In this document: piece by piece, positions 1 through 6,061 of the stretch
Numbering within the stretch: the first letter of the stretch is position 1
Layout of the letters: the number at the start of each line of letters is the position of its first letter
From: an uncultured Collinsella sp.
GTDB lineage: Bacteria > Actinomycetota > Coriobacteriia > Coriobacteriales > Coriobacteriaceae
Length of the DNA: 6,338 nucleotides
Assembly (NCBI GenBank): GCA_900549535.1
Contig: UROR01000115.1
Location: 1 to 6,338 of the forward strand
Direction: 5' to 3'
Translations under genes and position numbers: made by a program
The notes under the pieces: model-generated
Seen by the model: the letters and a program-made list of their open reading frames with translations, nothing else
Told to the model about the DNA's origin: nothing
The model's database searches: none

Positions 1-355
1 CCGCCTGGTGCATCTCGAACGATCCGCTCGAAAACATGCCGTCGGGCGTGGAGCAATCAAAGCAAATGCCCGGGAACGTCTTGAGCAGCTCCTCGGTAAT
101 CTGCGGGTCGATAGTCCAGGTCTTGAGCACCTCGCCATGGCTGTCGCGAACGATGGATCCGTTGGAGCAGCAGGCGTCGAGCGCCAAACCCGTAAAGCCA
201 TGTTCGCCGATCGGCAGCGTCGAGCGGCCAGTCGCGGGAACCACATGCAACCCGGCCTCGGTCAGCTCGCGAATGGCGCGGCGAATGGTTCCGTCGGCCT
301 CGTGCAGGGCGTTAAGCAGCGTTCCGTCTAAGTCACTCGCGAACATCTTGATCAT
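1..355 (-). CDS. HAD-superfamily hydrolase, Cof-type (partial, C-terminus outside window)
   Basis: Probable Mg2+-dependent cytosolic phosphatase of the HAD superfamily, Cof/type IIB group, which usually dephosphorylates sugar phosphates or other small phosphometabolites; the substrate cannot be read from sequence. The visible 118 residues begin MIKMFASDLDGTLL. This is HAD motif I, with the nucleophile Asp8 and acid/base Asp10. Motif II is Thr42 in the segment VVPATGR, and a CSNGS segment follows, typical of Cof proteins before the cap. Motifs III and IV and most of the cap lie beyond the left edge; complete family members are about 270 residues. A good ribosome site (AAGGAGAG, 371-364) serves either ATG 355 (10-nt gap from AGGAG) or ATG 361 (4-nt gap). 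ATG 355 is chosen because MIK-hydrophobic-DLDGT is the usual N-terminus. It lies 87 bp downstream of glnK in the same direction and may have its own promoter. Confidence 0.88.
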   Translation of the reverse strand, partial: MIKMFASDLDGTLLNALHEADGTIRRAIRELTEAGLHVVPATGRSTLPIGEHGFTGLALDACCSNGSIVRDSHGEVLKTWTIDPQITEELLKTFPGICFDCSTPDGMFSSGSFEMHQA

Positions 356-383
356 GGGCATGCCTCTCCTTCGTCTGCACGAT

Positions 384-411
384 ATTGTAGACGAGAGTGG
401 GCGCGCCCCAA
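384..411 (-). promoter_or_regulatory. Candidate sigma70-type promoter for the HAD gene
   Basis: Read on the minus strand, TTGGGG (411-406) is followed after 16 nt by TACAAT (389-384), which matches five of six -10 consensus bases. Transcription would start near 377, leaving a short leader with the ribosome site. The 6-bp inverted repeat TCGTCT/AGACGA (371-376 and 389-394) overlaps it. The -35 match is weak and this is inference only; readthrough from glnK is the alternative. Confidence 0.35.
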
Positions 412-442
412 GAGAGACGCGCCTATCAGACGAAAGATAGCG

Positions 443-781
443 CTACACCGCGGCGGGGCCGTGTTCGCCGGTGCGGATGCGGATGACTTCCTCGACCGGT
501 TCGACCCAGATCTTGCCGTCACCGACGGCGCCGGTGCGCGCGGCGTTGCAGATGATGTCGACAATACCGTCGACATGTTCATCGGCGCAGATAAGGGTGA
601 ACTGCACCTTAGGGATCGTGTTGACGAGCAACTCGTTGCCGCGCACGTATTCCTTCCAGCCATGTTGCGCACCGCAGCCCTGCACCTGGTTGATGGTCAT
701 ACCGCGAACATCGGCAGCAAACAGCGCGTCCTTAAGAACCTCAAGCTTCTCGGCACGAACGATCGCCGTAATTTTCTTCAT
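443..781 (-). CDS. glnK: Nitrogen regulatory protein P-II (GlnK/GlnB family)
   Basis: Trimeric cytosolic PII signal protein of 112 residues, the family's normal length. PII proteins bind ATP/ADP and 2-oxoglutarate and control partners through the T-loop; a GlnK beside an ammonium channel normally plugs that channel when nitrogen is plentiful. Visible ligand residues in E. coli numbering, which coincides here: Gln39 and Lys58, the B-loop TGAVGDGK (83-90), and the C-terminal RIRTGE with Arg101 and Arg103. Arg47, the T-loop tip that inserts into the channel in E. coli GlnK-AmtB, is conserved in YVRGNE. The modifiable Tyr51 is Leu51 and position 49 is Asn, so neither uridylylation/adenylylation at 51 nor cyanobacterial-type Ser49 phosphorylation is possible. 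The start is fixed by AGGAGAGG (797-790) 8 nt upstream. It follows amtB by 214 bp, probably in one transcript. The symbol glnK rather than glnB rests on the amtB linkage. Confidence 0.95.
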   Translation of the reverse strand: MKKITAIVRAEKLEVLKDALFAADVRGMTINQVQGCGAQHGWKEYVRGNELLVNTIPKVQFTLICADEHVDGIVDIICNAARTGAVGDGKIWVEPVEEVIRIRTGEHGPAAV

Positions 782-823
782 AGTGAATTCCTCTCCTAAT
801 TAAAGAAATGAACCGCTCATTCA

Positions 824-850
824 TGTGGCACGGGTTTTCCAGGTGCCACA
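824..850 (-). promoter_or_regulatory. Hairpin in the glnK leader
   Basis: Perfect 8-bp inverted repeat TGTGGCAC (824-831) and GTGCCACA (843-850) with an 11-nt loop, 27 nt upstream of the glnK ribosome site. No T-run follows it in the minus direction, so it is not a standard terminator. It overlaps copy A of the intercistronic repeat. It may act as an RNA stability or processing hairpin between amtB and glnK; that role is inference. Confidence 0.5.
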
Positions 851-994
851 GACCAGCCTTGCAAATCAAAAAAGTGCAACTAACAGGTCTTAGCAGGTTT
901 CCCAAGTGCCGCAGATCGGCCTGAAAGAGGAGTGCCGCGTACTTAAGGTACGCAAGCGACGATTGAAGGCCGAGGTGCGGTGCTTGGGGAAACT
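833..994. repeat. Three-copy ~27-nt intercistronic repeat (two direct, one inverted)
   Basis: Copy A (833-859) and copy B (896-922) are direct repeats matching at 22 of 27 positions by my count; all five differences are transitions. Copy C (967-994) is the reverse complement of the same element, with one extra base and about five substitutions; for example it contains GGCCGA and CTTGGGGAAACTGC. B and C can therefore form a long imperfect hairpin. Its base extends to TAGCAG/CTGCTAA and so includes the amtB stop codon. Its tip holds a second palindrome, GCGTAC-TTAAG-GTACGC (937-953). C could alternatively pair with A, giving mutually exclusive folds. In transcript order the elements are C, B, then A, followed by glnK. 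I recognise no Rfam family. Confidence 0.6.
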
Positions 995-995
995 G

Positions 996-2273
996 CTAAT
1001 CGAGTCCCGAGAAAGAGGGGTAAGCGCTTTCGCCGTGCTGACTGGCATCCAGGCCCAGCGCCTCGTCGGCTTCGTCCACGCGCAGGCTGCCGTGGAAGAG
1101 CGCCTTGACTACCGCAGCGATCACCAAGTCGAGCACCAGCACAATAACGACCGTCACCACAATACCCAGAATCTGCGAGACCAGCAGTGACACGTCGCCT
1201 GTGTAGAACAGACCACCCTTGCCGGTCCACGAAAGCTCCGGCACGCAGAACAGGCCCGTGAGCACGCCGCCCAGGATGCCGCCGATGCCATGGCAGCCAA
1301 ACGCGTCGAGCGCGTCGTCGTAGCCGAACTTGGTCTTGAGATGGCTAATGGCAAAATAGCAGACGGGCGAGACAATCAGGCCCATGACCAGCGCCGCCCA
1401 CAGCTCGACAAAGCCTGCGCCCGGCGTGACCACCACGAGGCCAGCGACCAAACCGGTGCTGGCACCCACCAGCGTGGGACGACCGGTGTGCACGCGCTCG
1501 ATGGCAAGCCACGAGACCATACCCGCCGCGCTGGCCGTCACGGTGTTGAGGATGGCAAGCGCCGCCGCAGCGTCGGCCTTGAACTCGCTGCCGCCGTTAA
1601 ATCCAAACCAGCCAAACCAAAGCAGACCGGCGCCCAGCGCCACAAACGGCACGTTATGCGGTCGATAGCTCACCATGCCAAAACCGCGACGACGGCCGAG
1701 CATCAGGCAGAGAATCAGGCCCGTCAGACCGGACGAGATGTGCACCACGTCGCCGCCGGCAAAGTCGAGCGCGCCGATGATGTCACCGATAAAGGAGCCC
1801 TCGCCGCCCCAGACCATGTGGGCGAGCGGCGCATAGACCACGAGCAGCCAAATGCCCAGGAAGGCCGTCATGGCGCCAAACTTAACGCGCCCGGCAAGGC
1901 TACCCGTGACGATGGCGGCCGTGATCATGGCAAATGCCATCTGGAAGGCGATGTTGATGATCTCCGGGTAGACGGCACCATCCGTCGCGGTACCCTCGGC
2001 CGCCTGCAACACATGATTGAGCACCGGCAGGCACAGCAGCTGGTCAAAGCCACCAATAAACGGACTGGAACCGTCACCGCCGTAGGCCAGCGACCAGCCG
2101 GCCACGACCCACAGCACGCCCACCAGGCCAATGATGCCAAAGCACATGAGCATGGTGTTGATGACATTTTTGCGCCTAGACAGGCCGCCGTAGAAAAACG
2201 CCAGGCCCGGTGTCATTAAAAACACGAGCATGGTGCAGATGAGCATAAACGTTGTCGATCCCGTATCGTACAT
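996..2273 (-). CDS. amtB: Ammonium transporter (Amt family channel)
   Basis: Trimeric inner-membrane channel for ammonium/ammonia uptake, 425 residues with the usual Amt fold of about eleven membrane helices. Seen in sequence: the N-terminal helix block ending MTPGLAFFYGGL (20-31); the phenylalanine-gate region NIAFQMAFA (107-115); AHMVWGG (151-157); the family signature DFAGGDVVH (170-178) with pore His178; GWFGFNGGS (221-229); and CHGIGGI with the second pore histidine, His328. The tail after ~395 is cytosolic and acidic. The start ATG 2273 follows AAGGGGGAG (2285-2277). Extension to ATG 2312 or TTG 2330 lacks a ribosome site and would add a polar segment not typical of Amt N-termini. It is followed by glnK, the standard amtB-glnK pairing, and is likely induced by nitrogen limitation through the 11-bp phased sites upstream. 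No key residue is missing. Confidence 0.96.
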   Translation of the reverse strand: MYDTGSTTFMLICTMLVFLMTPGLAFFYGGLSRRKNVINTMLMCFGIIGLVGVLWVVAGWSLAYGGDGSSPFIGGFDQLLCLPVLNHVLQAAEGTATDGAVYPEIINIAFQMAFAMITAAIVTGSLAGRVKFGAMTAFLGIWLLVVYAPLAHMVWGGEGSFIGDIIGALDFAGGDVVHISSGLTGLILCLMLGRRRGFGMVSYRPHNVPFVALGAGLLWFGWFGFNGGSEFKADAAAALAILNTVTASAAGMVSWLAIERVHTGRPTLVGASTGLVAGLVVVTPGAGFVELWAALVMGLIVSPVCYFAISHLKTKFGYDDALDAFGCHGIGGILGGVLTGLFCVPELSWTGKGGLFYTGDVSLLVSQILGIVVTVVIVLVLDLVIAAVVKALFHGSLRVDEADEALGLDASQHGESAYPSFSGLD

Positions 2274-2330
2274 TCGCTCCCCCTTGGTCGCATGAACGTT
2301 GTCGGCGCTCATGATGCGGCCGAGGGGCAA

Positions 2331-2363
2331 CTGGTGTAGACCAGATACGGCGTTGTTAAACGC
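2331..2363 (-). promoter_or_regulatory. Two small stem-loops in the amtB leader
   Basis: CTGGT-GTAG-ACCAG (2331-2344) and GCGTT-GTTA-AACGC (2350-2363) are each perfect 5-bp arms around a 4-nt loop. They lie between the phased GAAAC sites and the amtB start. TTTAAC inside the second, on the minus strand, could serve as a -10 box, with GTTTCC (the pentamer at 2382-2378) in the -35 position at 16-nt spacing. That would suit an activator-dependent promoter. The promoter reading is weak. Confidence 0.3.
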
Positions 2364-2397
2364 TGCGTTGTCGAATGGAAACGGTGCCGCAATCTTG

Positions 2398-2435
2398 GAA
2401 ACGTCACGGCAACGGCTGCGAAACGAACGGGAAAC
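2398..2435 (-). promoter_or_regulatory. 11-bp phased GAAAC-type sites upstream of amtB (GlnR-like box)
   Basis: On the plus strand the pentamers GAAAC (2398), GCAAC (2409), GAAAC (2420) and GAAAC (2431) start exactly 11 bp apart, each separated by 6 nt. A fifth GAAAC at 2378 is off phase, 20 bp away. Response regulators of the OmpR/PhoB class bind head-to-tail on 11-bp repeats. The actinomycete nitrogen regulator GlnR uses gTnAc-n6-GaAAc. Location in the 197-bp gap before amtB fits nitrogen control. The repeats are seen directly; the regulator's identity is inferred. Confidence 0.5.
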
Positions 2436-2470
2436 GCGAGGACCGAAAGGCCGACGTCGCTCCGCCCCGG

Positions 2471-3490
2471 CTAGCGTCGAAACAGCTCGCGAGCGCGATC
2501 GCGGAGGTTGGTTGCTCGGATGACGCCCTCGTAGTGGTTGATACGCAGACGCGGGAAGGCGTTGAAGAAGCGCAGGTCACGACGGCTGAGCGACACACTC
2601 GGGACCGGACGGCCCGCACGCTTGCCGGCGCGGCGACGAGTGAGCGACGGACGAGGCACGCTCGGCGCGGCATCGGCAACGCGGCGGGCTGCAAGCGCCA
2701 GGCCGCGGGCGCCGTCCGAGATAAACGTCGGCATCGAGGCTTTCTCGCGCAGGGCATCGAGCGCCGCATCGCCCAGCTCTGCCAGCCACGCGTTCACGGC
2801 ACGGCTACGGATATGCGTCTGCGCCACCGAGTCGATCGCCGAATCGGGAATGCGTTCGAGCATAGAGTCCGAGGCGTCGGCGAGCGATTCGTTGATGCGG
2901 TCGGCTAGGTCGGCGCGCACCCGCTCGAGCTGGTCGGACAGACGGCGCCAGCTGGCCAGCGAGCACATCGCATCGACCATCATCGCAACGGCAACGGCAA
3001 AGGCCACCAGCCGCACAATCAGCACCGGCAGATGGCCAAGCAGCCCCAGCAGCGCCGGCTCCACCAGGCGGCAAATGAACAGCGCGCCCAGGCCAAACGC
3101 ACAGGCCCAGTACAGACAAATGCGTCCGTGCAGGTTAAAGGGCAGATGCGAATAGTCCCAAAAGCGAGCGCCCGTTGTTTTTTCGAGCAACACACCCACG
3201 CTATATTCAATCACGCTGCACACGAGCGCCGCAGCGACAAACTGGCTCGAGGCATCCGGAATCCCGCGCAGCAGCAGCCAACAGGCAATGCCGCCCGCGC
3301 CATAGATGGGACAGCACGGCCCTAGCAAAAAGCCGCTATTGGCAAAGCGTCCGTGGTTGAGCATGGCGCAAACCGTCGACTCCCATGCCCAGCCGCAAAA
3401 GCCATACAAGGCAAACGAGAGCACCAGCGCCGAGAGCGGGCAGGCGGCAAGCGTCGCGCCGTCAAAAGCCATATCGATCGCGGTCCCCAC
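2471..3490 (-). CDS. CmpB-type integral membrane protein (putative ABC transporter permease family, DUF1113-like)
   Basis: A 339-residue membrane protein resembling the family annotated as putative ABC-transporter type IV (PF06541); its biochemical role is not established. The family motifs appear in order: YGFCGWAWES (29-38), NSGFLLGPCCPIYGAGG (51-67), EYSVGVLLEK (95-104), ARFWDYS (108-114) and NLHGRICLYWA (119-129). Hydrophobic segments lie near 17-37, 60-76, 84-103, 124-145 and 147-177. A soluble, charged, helical C-terminal half follows (~180-339) with a basic stretch, TRRRAGKRAGR (284-294). The end, FFNAFPRLRINHYEGVIRA (308-326), resembles the conserved tail of this family. The start is GTG 3490, supported by AGAGGAG (3507-3501) 10 nt upstream. 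That site lies within the 3' end of the HD gene, whose stop is 3 bp away, so translation is probably coupled. No ABC ATPase is adjacent, so the transporter label should be treated with caution. Confidence 0.8.
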   Translation of the reverse strand: MGTAIDMAFDGATLAACPLSALVLSFALYGFCGWAWESTVCAMLNHGRFANSGFLLGPCCPIYGAGGIACWLLLRGIPDASSQFVAAALVCSVIEYSVGVLLEKTTGARFWDYSHLPFNLHGRICLYWACAFGLGALFICRLVEPALLGLLGHLPVLIVRLVAFAVAVAMMVDAMCSLASWRRLSDQLERVRADLADRINESLADASDSMLERIPDSAIDSVAQTHIRSRAVNAWLAELGDAALDALREKASMPTFISDGARGLALAARRVADAAPSVPRPSLTRRRAGKRAGRPVPSVSLSRRDLRFFNAFPRLRINHYEGVIRATNLRDRARELFRR

Positions 3491-3493
3491 CGT

Positions 3494-4051
3494 CTACTCT
3501 CTCCTCTTGTCGCTCGAATCTTCGCTCGAGCTGTCACTCAAGCCCTCGTTCAAATCATTCGTGCCGCCTTTGCGCGGCAGACGACCGGCAACCGTCTCGC
3601 GCAGCGCACACCATTTATCGGCCAAGCACACAATCCACGCCTCGCGACACGTCGGCGGCACCGGCACCAGCGGAAACATATGCCGTACGATGATGTTCCG
3701 CTCGCGCTGCGTCAGCTCAAAATCTTCCTCCGCACGTGCTAGGGCAAAAAACGGGTGGCGAAAGCCATGCAGCCGATGGCTTGGGTCGGGATCGTGCCAG
3801 TCATAGAGAAAGTAATCGTGCAGCAGGGCCCCGCGCAGCAACGAGGCGCGGTCGACCGAGACACCGACGCGGCCCAGGCGCTCGGCAAAGGACAGGCTCG
3901 CCCGCGCCACCGAGGTCACATGTGCATAGACCGTCACGTCGCCATGCTGGATAAACTCGCGCGTCAGGTCCAAGCGGCCCGCCTGGGCGAGCTGGCGGGC
4001 GGCATCGTCGACCTCGTGCGCGACTGTCTCGGCACGAACGGCATCGGACAT
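3494..4051 (-). CDS. HD-domain phosphohydrolase family protein
   Basis: Predicted cytosolic metal-dependent hydrolase of 185 residues. HD proteins usually cleave phosphate esters of nucleotides or related molecules; the substrate is unknown here. Likely metal ligands are His44 (YAHVTSVA), His78-Asp79 (ALLHDYFLYDW) and Asp145 (CLADKWC), with His124 (IVRHMFPL) also conserved-looking. The stretch HDYFLYDWHDPDPSHRLHGF is typical of a small HD family seen in clostridia and Coriobacteria. After ~160 the protein ends in a Ser/Asp-rich tail (NEGLSDSSSEDSSDKRRE) that looks disordered. ATG 4051 is chosen over the longer frame from 4096 because AAGGAGG (4062-4056) lies 4 nt upstream. It is first in a probable two-gene unit with the CmpB-type membrane protein and is transcribed divergently from dxs. 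Confidence 0.85.
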   Translation of the reverse strand: MSDAVRAETVAHEVDDAARQLAQAGRLDLTREFIQHGDVTVYAHVTSVARASLSFAERLGRVGVSVDRASLLRGALLHDYFLYDWHDPDPSHRLHGFRHPFFALARAEEDFELTQRERNIIVRHMFPLVPVPPTCREAWIVCLADKWCALRETVAGRLPRKGGTNDLNEGLSDSSSEDSSDKRRE

Positions 4052-4099
4052 GCTGCCTCCTTCCAGCGGCTCACGGCGGCAAGCCACGGCCTGCACGTA

Positions 4100-4127
4100 T
4101 TGAAAAAATCATCATCGAATGTATCAG
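4100..4127 (+). promoter_or_regulatory. Candidate promoter for the dxs-type gene
   Basis: TTGAAA (4100-4105), 16 nt, then TATCAG (4122-4127). The match is moderate. Transcription from here would begin near 4134, just before the 12-bp palindrome at 4140-4151, and give a ~145-nt leader. No better pair was found nearer the gene. Weak evidence. Confidence 0.3.
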
Positions 4128-4139
4128 TATGGCATCGGA

Positions 4140-4151
4140 CAAAACGTTTTG
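4140..4151. promoter_or_regulatory. Perfect 12-bp palindrome, possible operator
   Basis: CAAAACGTTTTG is a perfect dyad with a central CG, in the middle of the 227-bp gap between the divergent HD and dxs-type genes. A-rich arms around a central CG are common in LacI-family operators. It sits just downstream of the candidate dxs promoter and could also affect the HD gene. No regulator gene is in the window. Confidence 0.4.
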
Positions 4152-4239
4152 CCCCACCAGTTGGCGAATTACCGCGCCGCCGTCACATATCAAACGCCAA
4201 AATGTGCGAGACTGTCTTGTGCAATTGTGTCGGCCGAGG

Positions 4240-4253
4240 GAGCGCCGGCGCTC
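4240..4253. promoter_or_regulatory. Perfect 14-bp GC-rich palindrome in the dxs leader
   Basis: GAGCGCCGGCGCTC is a perfect dyad ending 9 bp before the GGAG (4263-4266) used by the dxs-type gene. In RNA it can form a 5-bp stem closed by CCGG. It could be an operator or a small leader hairpin, but GC-rich DNA makes such palindromes by chance more readily. Confidence 0.3.
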
Positions 4254-4278
4254 GATTCGCATGGAGTAACCCACAACG

Positions 4279-6060
4279 ATGCTGCTTACGCAAACGACAA
4301 CGCCCGAGGACGTCAAGGCTCTCGACCGCGCCGAGCTTCCGCTGCTCTGCGGCGAGATTCGCCACGCCATCCTCGAAAGCTCCGCCGCTGTCGGCGGACA
4401 CGTTGCCCCCAACCTAGGCGTCGTTGAGCTCACGGTCGCGCTCCATCGCGTGTTTAACTCCCCCATCGACAAGATTGTCTTTGACGTTTCGCACCAGACC
4501 TACGCCCACAAGGCGCTGACCGGGCGCGCGTATACCTATATCGATCCGGAACGTTTTGGCGAGGCTTCTGGCTTTGCCAATCCCGACGAGTCCGAACACG
4601 ACCTGTTCGCCATGGGCCACACCTCCACATCGGTGAGCCTGGGCTGCGGCTTGGCGCACGCTCGTGACCTGGCGGGCGATGCGTACAACGTCATCACCAT
4701 CATTGGCGACGGCTCGCTTTCGGGCGGCTTGGCGTTTGAGGGCTTCAACAATGCCGCCGAACTCGACAGCAACCTGATCATCATCGTCAACGATAACGAC
4801 CAGTCCATCGCCGAGAACCACGGTGGCCTCTATCGCAATCTGGCCGAGCTGCGCACCAGCAACGGCACCTGTGAGCGCAACGTTTTCCGCGCGATGGGAC
4901 TCGACTACCGTTATTTGGACGCCGGCAACGACGTGTTGGCCCTGGTCGACACGCTGCAGGAACTGCGCAATATCGATCATCCCATCGTGCTGCACGTCTC
5001 CACCGCCAAGGGCAAGGGCTTTGAGCCGGCCCAGAGCGACCCCGAACGCTGGCACCACGTGGGTCCGTTTGACATGGCGACTGGGCGCAAGCTTTGCCCG
5101 GGCCATCCGAGCGAGCCTGCGCCGCGCACCTATGCCGACATTACGGGCGAGGCGCTCAGCGCCGCCATCGAGCGCGATCCGCAGGTCGTGGGCATCACGG
5201 CCGCCACACCCTACATCATGGGCTTTACACCCGAGCTTCGCGCTGCCGCCGGCAAACAGTTCGTCGATGTGGGCATTGCCGAGGAGCACTCCGTGACCTT
5301 TGCCACCGCGCTTGCGCGCTCGGGCGCCAAGCCAGTCTTTGGTGTGTACGGCACGTTTTTGCAGCGCGCCTACGACGAGCTGTGGCACGATCTGTGCCTC
5401 AACGACGCCCCGGCAACCATTTTGGTGTTTGGTGCGTCGATCTTTGGCACCACGTCCGAGACGCACCTTTCGTTCTTTGATATTTCCATGCTGGGCGGTC
5501 TTCCCAACATGCACTACTTGGCGCCGGCCTGCATGGAGGAATATCTGTCCATGCTGAGCTGGTCGCTCGACCACCGCGAGCATCCCGTGGCGATTCGTGT
5601 GCCTGGTATTGGCCTGGTGAGCCGTCCCGACCTTGCGCCTGCCGAAGACACCGACTACAGCGCCGTTCGCTACAACGTGGTGCGCCAGGGTCGCGACGTA
5701 GCAGTGCTCGCGCTCGGCGATTTCTTTGAGCTGGGCGAGCGCGTGGCAAACCGTCTGACCGCCGAGTACGGCATCGAGGCCACGCTCGTCAACCCGCGCT
5801 TTGCAACCGAGCTCGACCGCGAGTTCCTCGACAGCCTTGCCGCCGAGCATCGCGTTGTCGTCACCCTCGAGGACGGCATCTTGGACGGCGGCTGGGGCGA
5901 GCGCGTCGCGTGCTACTTGGCCTGCACGCCAGTGCGCACGCGCACCTTCGGCATCGCCAAGGGCTTCCCCGACCGCTACGACCCCAACGAGCTGCTCGCG
6001 CAGAACGGCATGACGGTCGAGAACATGGCCGCTGAAGCCGTAAGGCTACTCAACGAGTAA
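4279..6060 (+). CDS. dxs: 1-deoxy-D-xylulose-5-phosphate synthase, short divergent form
   Basis: Thiamine-diphosphate transketolase-fold enzyme, 593 residues. The family condenses pyruvate with glyceraldehyde-3-phosphate, making the precursor of MEP-pathway isoprenoids, thiamine and pyridoxal phosphate. N-terminal domain: GGHVAPNLG with catalytic-type His41, SHQTYAHK (71-78), ThDP motif GDGS (143-146) through NDND (171-174), and His259 in WHHVGPFD. Middle domain: IAEEHSVTFA with catalytic Glu335, and YGTFLQRAYDE with Tyr357 and Arg363. C-terminal domain: ~465-593. Compared with recalled E. coli DXS, about 32 residues are missing after SIAEN (176-180). R420, D427 and R478 correspond to Gly385, Thr392 and Gly443, while H431 is kept (His396). 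This looks like the short DXS-like clade of gut Firmicutes and Coriobacteria, so its acceptor is less certain. ATG 4279 is the only start after an in-frame TAA at 4267; the GGAG is 12 nt away, which is long. Monocistronic, with a terminator directly after. Confidence 0.85.
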   Translation: MLLTQTTTPEDVKALDRAELPLLCGEIRHAILESSAAVGGHVAPNLGVVELTVALHRVFNSPIDKIVFDVSHQTYAHKALTGRAYTYIDPERFGEASGFANPDESEHDLFAMGHTSTSVSLGCGLAHARDLAGDAYNVITIIGDGSLSGGLAFEGFNNAAELDSNLIIIVNDNDQSIAENHGGLYRNLAELRTSNGTCERNVFRAMGLDYRYLDAGNDVLALVDTLQELRNIDHPIVLHVSTAKGKGFEPAQSDPERWHHVGPFDMATGRKLCPGHPSEPAPRTYADITGEALSAAIERDPQVVGITAATPYIMGFTPELRAAAGKQFVDVGIAEEHSVTFATALARSGAKPVFGVYGTFLQRAYDELWHDLCLNDAPATILVFGASIFGTTSETHLSFFDISMLGGLPNMHYLAPACMEEYLSMLSWSLDHREHPVAIRVPGIGLVSRPDLAPAEDTDYSAVRYNVVRQGRDVAVLALGDFFELGERVANRLTAEYGIEATLVNPRFATELDREFLDSLAAEHRVVVTLEDGILDGGWGERVACYLACTPVRTRTFGIAKGFPDRYDPNELLAQNGMTVENMAAEAVRLLNE

Positions 6061-6061
6061 G

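Noticed and set aside
870..880. Intrinsic terminator between amtB and glnK using the T-run read on the minus strand
   Set aside because: The T6 run lies about 15 nt beyond the nearest stable stem rather than directly after it, and glnK would be cut off from amtB; not called as a terminator.
782..995. Glutamine riboswitch (glnA or downstream-peptide RNA) in the amtB-glnK gap
   Set aside because: The conserved core of those RNAs as I recall it is not seen, and they are known mainly from cyanobacteria and marine phages.
1290..2219. 309-residue open frame on the plus strand
   Set aside because: Antisense to amtB; its composition (rich in His, Arg, Ala, Gln) is typical of a shadow frame and no motif is present.
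2274..2330. Longer amtB starting at ATG 2312 or TTG 2330
   Set aside because: No ribosome site upstream of either, and the added residues are polar; ATG 2273 has AAGGGGGAG directly before it.
2441..2470. Terminator after the CmpB-type gene
   Set aside because: Only a weak 4-bp stem (GGCC-TTTC-GGTC on the minus strand) without a T-run; insufficient to call.
4040..4141. 11-nt direct repeat GGCATCGGACA at 4040 and 4131
   Set aside because: Repeats of this length are expected by chance in a 6-kb window, and nothing around them is shared.
4414..5850. 478-residue open frame on the minus strand
   Set aside because: Exactly antisense to the well-supported dxs-type gene; an artefact of high-GC codon bias with no recognisable domain.
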